64,000 nucleotides of DNA from Hyaloperonospora brassicae. Its lineage: Eukaryota > Oomycota > Peronosporomycetes > Peronosporales > Peronosporaceae. A model generated the notes under the pieces. The model searched no databases and was not told the origin of the DNA. It was given only the letters and a program-made list of their open reading frames with translations. Below, piece after piece: positions 12,609-22,241 of this stretch. A program made the translations under genes and the position numbers. The stretch is taken from contig CANTFL010001478.1 of NCBI GenBank assembly GCA_947650285.1, positions 24,252-88,251 on the forward strand, written 5' to 3'. How positions within the stretch are numbered: the first letter of the stretch is position 1; every line of letters starts with the position of its first letter.

Positions 12609-12923
12609 GCGTGCACTTACTGCGGCTCGAAAACACATGACAATCGTGTGTTCTGCAAGAGAGTGATGTGCCAGAAGTGTGGCCACAAAATGCATACGTC
12701 GGACAAGTGCTTGTACGTGTGTGCAGCTTGTGGAGAGATACATGATTGTGGCAAATACACCATGAAGAAATTGTACCATATTAATTGCAAGTGGTATGGA
12801 CCCAGCAAGCATGCAAGAATCAATCCGCCCAAGGCCAAAGGGATCTCAAAACAGGACGCTTGCCCGGTTTCAATCTGGTACGAGCCCAGCGTTCTAGGCT
12901 TTGCGATTACGCATTTGTTATAG
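12609..12923 (+). pseudogene. Retroelement Gag fragment with three zinc knuckles (copy 1)
   Basis: The open frame carries consecutive knuckle motifs: CTYCGSKTHDNRVFC (C-x2-C-x4-H-x5-C, one residue longer than canonical), then CQKCGHKMHTSDKC (a canonical CCHC), then CAACGEIHDCGKY, whose last cysteine has become tyrosine. The following stretch of YHINCKWYGPSKHARINPP, then WYEPSVLG, matches the layout after the knuckles that I associate with oomycete LTR-retrotransposon Gag proteins (RQWYNPTKHAG type). Such Gag proteins coat the element's RNA in cytoplasmic particles. There is no start codon in a sensible place, upstream frames are broken, and no protease or reverse transcriptase follows, so it is a dead fragment. 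A second copy of its C-terminal part lies at 13329-13492. Confidence 0.75.
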
Positions 12924-13328
12924 GCCAAAAGATCGAATAAAATGTCAACGATAGGATCGAAATAATTATAAATATACGTGATGGTTCTACTTTTGCCTCT
13001 TCAATCTCAAGTGTGAAAGAAGGGGACCAATATATTCGGTTTTATATGAAATTGGAAATCAATTTCGCTTTTGGAGAGTCGTGCGAGTATTGAAAGTATC
13101 AAACTTCGGGAAAGTGGAATAAGCAAGCCAAGGCTGTAGGCAAGACCAACACCAAAAATATACCATGTTGTAGGACGTCGGCGCAGAAATATTAGGTATA
13201 GAAAAGACCTATTCTGATACCGCGGGATGTGTGGTTGACGACGGTCGGACGCATGAATGCGTTAAGATCGGGGAATATACCAACTCTACGGTGAGACGAA
13301 CCAAGATTAAGGTCTTATTGGACAGATT
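12924..13328 (+). pseudogene. Decayed retroelement interior
   Basis: No intact frame is present. The piece around 13290-13320 reads VRRTKIKVLLD, which resembles the strand leading into the aspartic-protease motif of retroelement polyproteins. The catalytic DTG is missing (the D is followed by RF). It sits directly upstream of the second Gag fragment, so the order is scrambled. Confidence 0.3.
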
Positions 13329-13492
13329 TAGTTGGAAATTATCCACTGAATGAGTTCTACAACATGATCCGCCAGTAGTATGTCCCAAACAAGCAAGCGG
13401 CGATGTTGCCAGAGAAGGCCGAGAAGATGCTAAACCAAAGCGCTCGCCAGGTTGGAATCTGGTACAAGCCGAGCGTTCTAGGCTCGGCATAA
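13329..13492 (+). pseudogene. Retroelement Gag fragment (copy 2)
   Basis: In one frame the segment reads EFYNMIRQ, a TAG stop at 13376-13378 where the family has Trp, then YVPNKQAAMLPEKAEKMLN and IWYKPSVLGSA. It repeats the C-terminal part of the fragment ending at 12923 (there KHARINPPKAK and IWYEPSVLGFA). It is closer to the expected Gag consensus than copy 1. The knuckles themselves are not present upstream. Two diverged copies 600 bases apart point to two insertions or a duplication within an old element. Confidence 0.65.
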
Positions 13493-13549
13493 TTGCTTAC
13501 GTGTAAATAAAGAATACAGATCGCGAGAGTCACCATATGAAATGACCAG

Positions 13550-13855
13550 TGTAATGGGGCACACTTCTTACCAGGTAACTAGTTTTTCTTGCACTTATTG
13601 AAATACAAGATTGTGTGCTTTCGGACTTCACGTGCACGTGATCGCTGGAAGAAGCGAGAGAGCTGAGCAAGAAACAGCTCGGGGTACGGGGAGAGTCGAA
13701 CTTTATCCAATACACTTGAGTCTCTTTAATGGGACTTGGTTTGTCATACTTGTACTATAATGAAATACAAACTTCCTGTGCAGAATCTCACTCGCCGCCC
13801 ATTGCGCGCGTCAGGCAGCAATTGGTGGTTTGTTTGGTCGATTTCATGGTCTAAA
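13550..13855 (+). repeat. Diverged LTR fragment
   Basis: It begins TGTAATGGGGCACAC, one base different from the start of the intact solo LTR at 19544 (TGTAACGGGGCACAC). It later has ATTGCGCGCGTCAGGCAGCA followed by TTGGTGGTTTG, matching the interior of that LTR (ATTGCGCGCGTCTTGCGGCA then TTGGTGGGTTG). The middle is different and the 3' terminus CCCCGTTACA is missing, so it is a truncated member of a related LTR subfamily. Confidence 0.6.
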
Positions 13856-14300
13856 TTAAGCAATCGTAGAGCGGTGCCGACAGAGGTAATATTCCTGTAG
13901 TATTGGCTCAAGAGTTATATTGGTAAACATAATCAACGAAGATGATAAATACGCTGACACAATTCGTGCCAATGACATCAAGCAGACACATTACGCTACA
14001 CACGAAGCACGGCAGATCGCTCAGCTAACCTGTCCACTGTTTCTTTTGACATTATGAGGGACGAGAAGTAACCGTCACAGCACTGTGCAGCGTTTTACGT
14101 TTTTCTTTGCGATATGCTCGCTACAATGAGACATCGTGTAACCCGTTTGTCCACACAAAAGCATCGCAGAATGTCCAGTCTCACGACTAGTAAAAAACAC
14201 ACGTACATCTTCGGTCTTTGTCTCATATAGAGATAGTGCACCTTCTTGCTCACCCTTTATCTCGCTCCTCTTCAGACTACGTAGAGACGTAGCAAGCGCA
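13856..14300. promoter_or_regulatory. Upstream region of the DUF726 gene
   Basis: About 445 bases separate the LTR fragment from the start codon. The last 60 bases are pyrimidine-rich (TGCTCACCCTTTATCTCGCT at 14249-14268, then CCTCTTCAGAC), which fits an oomycete start-site region only loosely. I cannot define a core promoter. Confidence 0.3.
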
Positions 14301-16337
14301 ATGGACTCTCTCCCTGACAGTCAAAAACGCGGCGTCGCTGGACTCTGTGCGTGTCTCTTACCTGCCGTAACCGATGGCTCGACCGACTTCCTGTGGTCCC
14401 GAACGTACCTGAAGATCGTCGTCGAGCAGTTCCTGGGGCTCTCGAGGACCCAAACTGAAGCGTATGTACCCATTTTGATGTCCAGACACCAGCGCGTGGC
14501 AGAAAAGACACACAACTCGTCACGTGCACCGGCGACGCTCGTCGACGACTTGGACCCGTCGCCTTTTCTGGCGCTTGTGGTACCTCCACGAGCCATTGGG
14601 GACTCGACGCGACGTCGTCGAGACTGGCTACACCCAACGACGCTCGGAGTGTACCCATTGAGAGCAACGAAGCCATCGACGGATTCAAACAGTGCAAGTG
14701 ACGCGCTGGACGAGTCGCACGTGCGTTCGTTTCGGCTTCAACTGATCAAGCAGCTGCTGTGGCTCACGATCAAGAGCGTGGGCTACGATGCTCGCGCGAG
14801 GACGCTACTGAGGCGACTCGTGCTTGCAATGCACGTGCAATGGAGGGACGTGACACAGGAAGAAGAGAGCATTGGCCAGACGCTGTACGCCGAAGCTGCC
14901 GCTACGCTGCTCGACCAGAAAGCAGCACGAAAACCAAAAGGTTGGGACTGGAAACGCCATGTGGCAATTGGTGCCGCAACTGTGACTGGCGGTGCTTTGC
15001 TGGCAGTGACAGGCGGTCTCGCTGCGCCTGCAATTGCAGCGAGCTTGACCGCGCTGGGAGGAGCAGGCGTGACGATAGGCGCTGCAGTGGGCTCAGCGAC
15101 AGGCGTCGCAGCAACGACAGTGCTCTTTGGGACAGCTGGCGCGGGAGTCCTGGGCAAGAAAGCCGAGACGAGGACGAAAAGCGTTCATGACGTTGGATTT
15201 GATCTCGTGTCGGCAGGAGATGGCATGAATGTGTACATTTGTGTGTCGGGGTGGCTGGACGATGACGACTTGCCGACGAGCGGGTTTCGTCGAGCGTGGG
15301 GGGATAGTAGAGAGTACTCGCGTGCGCTATGTCAACAACGAGACCGTGAGAAGGCGGACCAGGCGGACCAGGCGGATCAACGGATGGACGAGTGTTCAAG
15401 TCGAGAAGGCGAGCTGTTTCCTACCATGCGTCGCACGTATAGCATCGACGCGAGCCATAAGACCAATGGCTCACCTGGAATCGCTCACTTGTCGAAGTCG
15501 TCACACATGGACAAAAATGAGCGCGGCAGTGACTCGATGCGTTTCAATAACGACTCGGATGCACGCTCTCGCAGTACGGCGAGCACATCAGCAAGTAGTG
15601 CTAGCTCACCTGGGTGGGAGCGAGGAGCCAAGCACAATCAGCTTCGCGCATGGCGCTGGAAGGACCGGTTTCCTCACGGTGACCAGTACTGCCTCATTTG
15701 GGATGAAGAAGTGCTACGGCGGTTTGGTAAATGCATGCGCACGTTTGCGGCAGAGCAAGTTTCGACATATGCGACGACAGAGATTGTCAAGTACACTGCA
15801 TTGGCAGCCCTGTTTGCTGCCGTGGCGATTCCGCGAGCGATTTTTCGACTGGCCGACATCATTGACAATGCCTGGACAGTAACTATGAACGCAGCGGACA
15901 CTTCTGGTAAATTGCTGGCGGATGCGTTGCGTAAGCGGGAGCAAGGTTTGCGTCCCGTGACATTGATTGGGTACGGTATGGGTGCCAGGCTGATTTTCTC
16001 CTGCTTGAAAGAATTGGCGAAAAAGGATTCGATTGACGAATCGTGCGGGATTGTAGAGAACGCTGTATTGCTCGGATCGCCTCTTCCTATGGATCGCGAT
16101 GAATGGCTAAGTGCTCGTCGTATAGTCTCCGGAAGATTGATCAATGGGTACTCCGACAACGATTGGATGCTTGGTATTATGTTTCGTTACCACGGCTGGG
16201 CTCTGAACTCGGCGGGTATCGCACCTCTTGACATTGATGGCGTTGAAGACGTGAACTTGTCCGACATTATTGGAGGGCATTTGGAGTACAAGAGCAAGAT
16301 CGGTGTCATAATGGATCGACTGCGGCTGGAAGATTAA
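14301..16337 (+). CDS. DUF726/TMCO4-like membrane-associated alpha/beta-hydrolase-fold protein
   Basis: An intronless 678-residue protein. The start at 14301 is the first ATG of the frame and lies in a good context (GCGCAATGG). Residues ~1-210 are a helical N-terminal part. Residues ~214-300 begin GWDWKRHVAIGAATV and form the Gly/Ala-rich hydrophobic region typical of DUF726. Residues ~300-325 lead into VYICVSGWL, the first core strand. Residues ~340-450 are a Ser/Asp-rich low-complexity insert. The hydrolase core resumes at ~455. The family's GYSLGARVI motif reads GYGMGARLI, so the nucleophile serine is Gly559. The other expected catalytic positions look conserved: Asp621 in NGYSDNDW and His660 in GGHLEY. 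Human TMCO4 and fungal relatives belong to this family; their substrate is not established. The protein probably sits on internal membranes. It is convergent with the gene at 18411-17469. Family assignment is firm; loss of activity is inferred. Confidence 0.93.
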   Translation: MDSLPDSQKRGVAGLCACLLPAVTDGSTDFLWSRTYLKIVVEQFLGLSRTQTEAYVPILMSRHQRVAEKTHNSSRAPATLVDDLDPSPFLALVVPPRAIGDSTRRRRDWLHPTTLGVYPLRATKPSTDSNSASDALDESHVRSFRLQLIKQLLWLTIKSVGYDARARTLLRRLVLAMHVQWRDVTQEEESIGQTLYAEAAATLLDQKAARKPKGWDWKRHVAIGAATVTGGALLAVTGGLAAPAIAASLTALGGAGVTIGAAVGSATGVAATTVLFGTAGAGVLGKKAETRTKSVHDVGFDLVSAGDGMNVYICVSGWLDDDDLPTSGFRRAWGDSREYSRALCQQRDREKADQADQADQRMDECSSREGELFPTMRRTYSIDASHKTNGSPGIAHLSKSSHMDKNERGSDSMRFNNDSDARSRSTASTSASSASSPGWERGAKHNQLRAWRWKDRFPHGDQYCLIWDEEVLRRFGKCMRTFAAEQVSTYATTEIVKYTALAALFAAVAIPRAIFRLADIIDNAWTVTMNAADTSGKLLADALRKREQGLRPVTLIGYGMGARLIFSCLKELAKKDSIDESCGIVENAVLLGSPLPMDRDEWLSARRIVSGRLINGYSDNDWMLGIMFRYHGWALNSAGIAPLDIDGVEDVNLSDIIGGHLEYKSKIGVIMDRLRLED

Positions 16338-17468
16338 GCGACGGCGTCGAACGCTTGGTTCGAAGTACAGCAAGCACAATTTGCGCCGTTGTGCATCGAC
16401 GGTCGTATGGATATTTACTGCAAAGCGTTTCTAAGCATTCGACACAAAAGCCAAGCTTGGAGAATTGCAACTCTAAGCATTCATTCTGTGTCTGAAGGCC
16501 TGACGAAAGCGCAGCGCTGTCGCGGATATCGTTACGCGTGGCCAATCTGGGTATCCGTATTGCCTGGTAGGTTGACTCAATCAGTGTGCAGTCAAGAAGG
16601 CTGCGTTTTTTACCTGTCCCTTCATAATATGTGCTACATTCGCGCAAGGCAAGAAGACCCGATGAACCCGACATTCGTTTGCGCTACGAGCTCAGTATGG
16701 TTGACTGTGCGGTAAGAAGGCTGACCAGTCTTCTTAGAATGTCTTGACACTCAGGCCCGGCATCTTGCTAAGTATCTCCTGCAACAGCTATGATATTATT
16801 GCTTTACGCCTTCGAACTTGGCTCGGATGCACTCGATCGGAAGTCCACACTCATTCGCAAATTCCAGGCTACCACTTCAATTGCATGCCGTTCGTGTTTC
16901 TCATCGAGAGTCACCGCGTGGATTAGACTCATCTGCTATATGTGGTGACGTGGACTGCGACAGCAAAATATGATGACTCGAGGTTGTTGTCACTTCGAGC
17001 TTACTTGCTGCTAAATCTGACTGTACACGACTTTGACGTTGAGACGCTCGAGACAGGAACGGCAATCGAGATAGAGTCAACACGAGTGAGAATGACTTGG
17101 TAGATTTTCGCACGATGGCTGGTGCAAGGGACTGTAGTAAATGCGGCATAATGAATGACGCGGAACAGAGTCACACGAAATGATGAGGAAGATACGATAC
17201 CTCCGTCGTTTGCAATTACTTCAAGCTGGGTCAAGCGTCTCGCTATCCGGCAGCCCGCACCGCTGGGTGCATTGGCATCCTCTTGTCCTGTCATCTGCCA
17301 CTCAGCGAAACTAACTGTACGGCACGGTAAACGCATCATCGAATATTGGGCTCGGTTGTTTTCATGCTAGCCCCTTGCATACTGAGTAGCGAGTCGAGAA
17401 TTCTTGTCGTACCGTGGAAGAGCAAACGCCGACAAAACACAGAACCCCAAGTCAGCACAGACATCCGT
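16338..17468. other. Intergenic region between convergent genes
   Basis: This 1.1-kb stretch lies between two 3' ends. I see no protein-like frame. The phrase GTCAAGAAGGCTG (about 16590) recurs as GGTAAGAAGGCTGA (about 16710). No clear terminator signal is recognisable, as expected for a eukaryote. Confidence 0.5.
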
Positions 17469-18411
17469 CTATTGATTTCTCCCAGACATCGTTGACTCTG
17501 TGAAGTCGCTGTGTTCAAGAAGTCTTGCGAGGTGTGCTAGCTCGCACGATAATGTACCCATGAAAAGTAGCTGGCACACGATCGCAAAAGCTTCGAAAAA
17601 GGCTTCTTGGACAGCAGTAAAGCCCAACGGATTCGACCACACGCCGTTTGCGCACAAGAAAAAGACACCGACTGGAGCACATCAAAGAAAAGAGAGAGAA
17701 AGAAAAAAAAGAACGGTAAACAAACTGACCATCATACATCCGACCCAGCTCATGCGTCTTACATAACAAGGTGGATGTCAGTCCCATATAAAGCACCAAA
17801 CGTCCCAAAATGTACGCCGTAAAGCTATCCAATCGTCTCCACCGACGCAGTGATACCCAAAAGGATCGGCGCTGCAGCACTGTGAATAGACCGTCACGTT
17901 TTACCAACTTGCCATCAACGTCTTGACTCGCATCCGCATGCAAAGCGCTTGTTCGCGCCACTTGCACTGCAATCATCATCACCCACGCCGAGACGAAAAA
18001 GACAATAGTGCAGACAATGTGCGCGTCGTGGTGCGCCCGCATGTCCATCGCAGCGAGTCCAAAGAGCGACAGCGCTGTCACAAGGCCGAACACGAGGCAC
18101 ACGTAGCTTGCTGCCACGTACTGCGCACTGGTCTGTTTCCACTGCTTTGTGCGCTGGTGGCGCGTGCGTAGCTGCACGTACCAGAAAAAGAGCGAAATCG
18201 ACACGAAGATCAGAGCGGCCGTGAGACACATGCCCAGCAGAAAGACGTGGCCTTCCGGTTCAAACGTTGCAGCGTACGACAGCGTCGGAAAAGCGTCGAG
18301 ACAGTCGAAATGACTGGTGCAGGCCACCAATTCGGTGCTGAGCATCGTCGAGATGCCTATTATGGGCACGAGACACGCGAGGAAGCCAATGTCAAGTCTA
18401 CCACCACTCAT
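17469..18411 (-). CDS. Frag1/DRAM/Sfk1-family six-pass membrane protein, two exons
   Basis: Exon 1 is 18411-17730 and exon 2 is 17671-17469, giving 294 residues. The chosen start is MSGGRLDIGF; upstream in-frame GTG-initiated residues are polar and have no ATG. Six hydrophobic segments lie near residues 8-28, 55-78, 98-120, 128-152, 195-215 and 252-275. The family pattern is visible: VPIIGISTMLS in the first helix, then a Cys-containing loop (ACTSHFDCLDAFPTLS) and FEPEGHVFLLGM before helix 2, and NPLGFTAVQEAFFE before the last helix. Splicing joins Asp227 to Val228. Without it the frame runs into unrelated sequence. Known relatives are the GPI-anchor remodelling factor CWH43/Frag1, DRAM autophagy modulators on lysosomes, and yeast Sfk1 at the plasma membrane. 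Which role applies here cannot be read from sequence. Confidence 0.85.
17672..17729 (-). other. 58-base spliceosomal intron
   Basis: On the minus strand the intron starts GTCAGTTTG (17729 downward) and ends GTGCTCCAG (ending at 17672), with a strong pyrimidine tract (TTCTTTTTTTTCTTTCTCTC) before the acceptor. It is phase 1. Removal restores a frame with family-typical residues on both sides. The first intron base pair is GT and the last AG, as expected. Confidence 0.85.
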
Positions 18412-19084
18412 ATTGATGAGAAGAGATGTGTGTGTATCGATAGATGTGGTGTGTGGGTGAGTGCCCTCCTCCCCCACTTCCTCTCGTCGACCTGCTCGCT
18501 TTTTGTGAGTACCGCTTGTGATTAATTTGTTTCGCTTGAATTGTCGCTACGACCGACGAGGCGACGGCGACTGGACTGGACGTTTGCTGATGGATAATTG
18601 TGACGGCATTCAGTGCCGTCTTTGTGCAAGCTAGGTGTAGCTTTCGATAAAATAACGGATAATAGTATAGGAGCGAATTGGTTTATTTCGGTCGTATAAC
18701 TAAACTAAAAGGTATAAATTAACATTGACGCATGCGTTTTTGACAGCTTTTGTTTTTTGTGTTATTGACGATACTAAATGAATGAGGAGGATCAAGTTAA
18801 TAGAAATTTCGATTTTGTGGGCGTCATCATTGAAGCAATAAATGTGCACCACGTCAAGTTACGAAAATACCTGAGGCTTTGCTTGGGTAATTCTTTCTAC
18901 CGGGGAAGTTTTACTTTCGATCCTCAACCGCCCAGATACCTGCGATCAGTAGTAACCTACAAGAAATTCGACTCCGCGGTGTACCTTTTGCACATTTGCT
19001 TCACGCTTTCTACCGGCTGCGGCCTATTTTAGGCCCAGTCGGTGGTGCGGCCTTGGATTCGAACGTATGCGGATATAGCTGTCC
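18412..19084. other. Intergenic; leader of the membrane-protein gene and unassigned DNA
   Basis: The first ~190 bases hold the presumed promoter and leader of the minus-strand gene. They include CACACACATCTCTTC-like low-complexity pyrimidine sequence on that strand. An open frame at 18778-19032 (+, 84 codons) has no recognisable features and I do not call it a gene. Confidence 0.4.
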
Positions 19085-19145
19085 ACCTGCAGGCTCGAAC
19101 CCTCAACCTCCCGGTCGTGGCTAAGCGACTGCACCTCCCCGATTG
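19085..19145 (-). mobile_element. tRNA-related SINE-like relic (A and B boxes)
   Basis: On the minus strand GTGCAGTCGCTTAGCC (19134-19119) resembles a tRNA D-arm/A-box (TGGCGCAGTnGGTTAGC). GGTTCGAGCC (19101-19092) is a perfect B-box. The boxes are only about 26 bases apart, too close for a functional tRNA, and no cloverleaf can be drawn. This fits a deleted tRNA-derived SINE head. The body and 3' end of the element cannot be delimited. Confidence 0.45.
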
Positions 19146-19543
19146 GTATGAAAGTAGAATCTGGGGCGGATACAGCAAAGCAAAAGAACGGGCACCGCGT
19201 GCTATCGCACTGACGAAAGACTTATTATCCTCGATATCTGAACGGAGATCCACGCTTTCTTAATGCAACAACGGCTGCTACAATGCGCACAATTCCCTAT
19301 ACATTAATTCTTCCGAACGCGCAAAAGCTAGACAGCAGGCCTCGGTAATCACAAACATCGAGGGCGTGTTTGTACAGTAAATTCTGTCTACATCAGTGCC
19401 TCAAAACTCTCCGTAATGTCATAGAGATCCTACCACCACGAAGTGTAAAATCGTGCAGTGCAAGATTCACAAAAGTGCCTAATTTGAATGGAGCCATAGT
19501 CCTCGCCCACTAATTACCACACATTTGATGAAATGACTACCCC

Positions 19544-19934
19544 TGTAACGGGGCACACCCTTGCGTGAACTTAACGCAAGGGTATCGGTGCCCCGACAGA
19601 CGTACACAAGGCAAGCGAGGAAGCGTAGGTAAGGTAAAAGTAGAACTGTTATATTAATATAATCAAGTCTTTTAACCACTGTCTCTCTGTTTGACTTAAC
19701 TTAATTATACTAATATAACTGAGTGTATGGTGGCGCCTCGTCACCACTCATTGCGCGCGTCTTGCGGCAGTTGGTGGGTTGATATCATCAAGGTATCAAC
19801 CAATGAACAGACTCTTTGGTCGACCCTTCAATATCACCACTTTGGTGATATTGTTCAAAGAATATTCAACTTCATATTCTTTATTGTCACTTTCCTTTAA
19901 GTGACAATTCCATGTAACGGGCTGCCCCGTTACA
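19544..19934. mobile_element. Intact solo LTR (391 bp) with 5-bp target duplication
   Basis: The element starts TGTAACGGGGCA and ends TGCCCCGTTACA, a perfect 12-bp terminal inverted repeat. It is flanked on both sides by ACCCC (19539-19543 and 19935-19939), the 5-bp target duplication typical of LTR elements. No internal coding region remains, so the pair of LTRs recombined into one. Inside are several perfect or near-perfect short hairpins: CTTGCGT/ACGCAAG near 19559, TTGATATC/GGTATCAA near 19780, AATATCACCA/TGGTGATATT near 19831, AAAGAATAT/ATATTCTTT near 19857, and TTGTCACTT/AAGTGACAA near 19883. The clean ends suggest the insertion is recent compared with its surroundings. A Copia-type origin is likely but not proven. 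Confidence 0.9.
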
Positions 19935-19939
19935 ACCCC

Positions 19940-21528
19940 CGCCCGACTCTACGGAAAACATTTGGGCAAACAAAAAAGTTTCAGTTTATCGATGCAAGAG
20001 CGTGCACATAAGCCCATAAAATCGTACACATACGCAGGTCGGCTGGCTAATCTATGGGGTGGGGCATGCCAGAATGGCTTTCCAAATCCTTCGAAGATAA
20101 GCGCTGTCCTCTATCGCACACAAATGCTACACATTGATTTTCTCCGCCGCTCGACTTCCTCCCCCATCGCCGCCTCCTACTTCGAAGTACCCATGACAGC
20201 GTCACGGCCTGACCTTCTCGTGTATCCAACATACAAAGCAGGCGCATTTTGTCGCAAAACAAAAGCATACATCAGACGTCATTTGACCGTGCTTCTCGCA
20301 AGATAGTGTTACCTATCTGCTTCAGACGTACGATTGTATGCGATCTTGTCTGTAAATAGGCAACTAGAGCTTGGACACCTAACCCAGCATTCCACCACGC
20401 ATACATCTGCATCATGCGACCAGTGTCGAAAGAGAAGCTCGTCAATATCGCTCGCACTGTGTACAAGACGGTATCAGCGAGCTGATCCAACGTATTTGCC
20501 TCCGGATATTCCTTTTTGCCGTGTACAAATCTACAGCAGTAGCAGCAAATAAAAAGTATAATACAGTATTAGCCACAAATTATCATTTTAATAAATATTC
20601 CAGAAGAAATACTTGTGAGCCAAACATCACACGCGTACGTTTGTATCACTGAGCGATACGAATCTCAAGTTCGGCAGTAATTCTATTTGATGAAGCGCAA
20701 GCGATCTCACTACCGGTAGGTCACGGAGGAAGGCTCTCTTCGCAGCCTTCCTCGTGCTCGGCCGTTACAGGCTACTCCTTTCCTCCGCTCGTCATCAACT
20801 ACATACATCAAGTGCACTACGACAGCCGAAGTATAGAAGACGATCTCGTCGCCGTCCCACACAAAACGACCTTATTCAACCACAGAAGGGTGGTTCAAGC
20901 TGCCGCTGAAGAGTAGGACGGGCGCCAACTGCTGAACATTCATTTTGACACCCTATGCACCGCTTGTTTATACATACGTAGTTTAAGCTGGAGGAAGCGA
21001 CGGCTGCATGGGATAAGACACTATCGACACTCTAAAAACAACGACGACTCCGCACGGCTCTTGGTCGTCCGCTAAGGTTATTTTCGACAGAAATTCTTTG
21101 AAGAAGGTCGTCTTTATGTCTGAGCTACGACAGCTGCTTTCGATAAGACACTGTCGTCCATTCGAAACGCTGACGATGCGTCAACATGACGCTTGGAGGT
21201 TGCGCGTCAACATATGCTAGGCAAAGGGCCAGGGCTCGGCATGCATATGAGCGACCGTTCCGTGTCGAGCAGCACAAGGCACCAGGGGATAGAGCACGCA
21301 CACTTCGCCGATGTGATTAATTAGGTCCAACGCGGCTGTCCCTTTTTTGATAGTGTTTACGTTACCTCATCGATAGTGTTTACCAGCCGTGTGGACGTGT
21401 CTGTACCGCAATAATCATGTCCGGTAATTTCGTGCACGTTTCGCGCTTGTCTTTCTTAGTAGCAGTGAGCTGATGAACATATTGTCGTGAAGAGGAGATG
21501 CATTGATCGAACGGCAGCAAGCTGGAAT
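19940..21528. other. Intergenic, no gene seen
   Basis: No protein-like frame is recognisable. It contains a 10-bp perfect hairpin at 20726-20753 (GAGGAAGGCT, 8-base loop, AGCCTTCCTC). It also contains the direct duplication GATAGTGTTTAC at about 21348 and 21373. Confidence 0.45.
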
Positions 21529-21615
21529 GCGAGAGTAGCACATAAGATCGACCATGTGGACTCTAAGATGGTCGACCTCGAAGTTCGTATGGTTAATCTC
21601 ATGTGCTACTCTCGC
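21529..21615. repeat. Nested inverted repeat
   Basis: GCGAGAGTAGCACAT (21529-21543) is perfectly inverted at 21601-21615 (ATGTGCTACTCTCGC). Inside lies a second pair, TCGACCAT and ATGGTCGA, around 21548-21575. The whole could fold as a two-tier stem of about 87 bases. No gene is associated. Confidence 0.75.
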
Positions 21616-22241
21616 CTTCGTCTTCGTATAAAGAGTGTAAAACCCTGAAGAACTCTTTCTTGACTTCATTGGACGAGACGTCAATAGGACTGTTAATTCA
21701 TTCGATTTGTAGTAGCAAATGCTAAAGGCGACCACCGAAAAGCCAGTCAAAAGATGTGGCTGACGTATAACTGCTCTGCGCCGGCTGCTATCGATCAGAT
21801 GGTGAGAGATGGTGTTTTTATAATTGCTAAAAATAGTGTGAGAGAGTACTAAGGTCCAGGAAACGAGTAAAACGTCCTCGCTGTTGTATGGTATGAGTGG
21901 AGATGGTTTATCAAAACGGCATATAGCGACTGGGGTGAGAGCAATATAAAATCATGACTATCGATGGCAGCTGGCTGGAAACTACTCGTGAGCACACACA
22001 GATGATCTAAGCCCTCTGGGCGTGACATTTGTTGGTATACTACTGAAAAAGACTCGTACGACCGTTATTCGCTTCTCCATTGTACGGTATATTCGGATAC
22101 GTCTTTCCCCTCGTATCGTAAGACTTTTACTGAGCGTGTGAGGCACTTGAATCTGAAGCGTCGTCCATACCAGCTTTCATTCCGCAATCTGCTGCCAAGT
22201 AGAAAGAGCTACGACAAGACATTGACAAGAGATTGACAGCA
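21616..22241. promoter_or_regulatory. Upstream region of the secreted cysteine-rich gene
   Basis: About 600 bases without a recognisable gene. The 30 bases before the start codon contain two ACATTGACAAGAG/AGATTGACAGC-like repeats (about 22219-22240). I cannot define a core promoter. Confidence 0.3.

Noticed and set aside
12312..12812. 166-codon minus-strand open frame
   Set aside because: It is antisense to the Gag zinc-knuckle frame, which has clear motifs on the plus strand.
14272..16379. Many open frames antisense to or out of frame with the DUF726 gene
   Set aside because: They are shadows of a long, well-conserved coding frame in GC-richer DNA.
16389..16715. 108-codon plus-strand open frame after the DUF726 gene
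   Set aside because: No family features; composition and context fit a 3' intergenic region.
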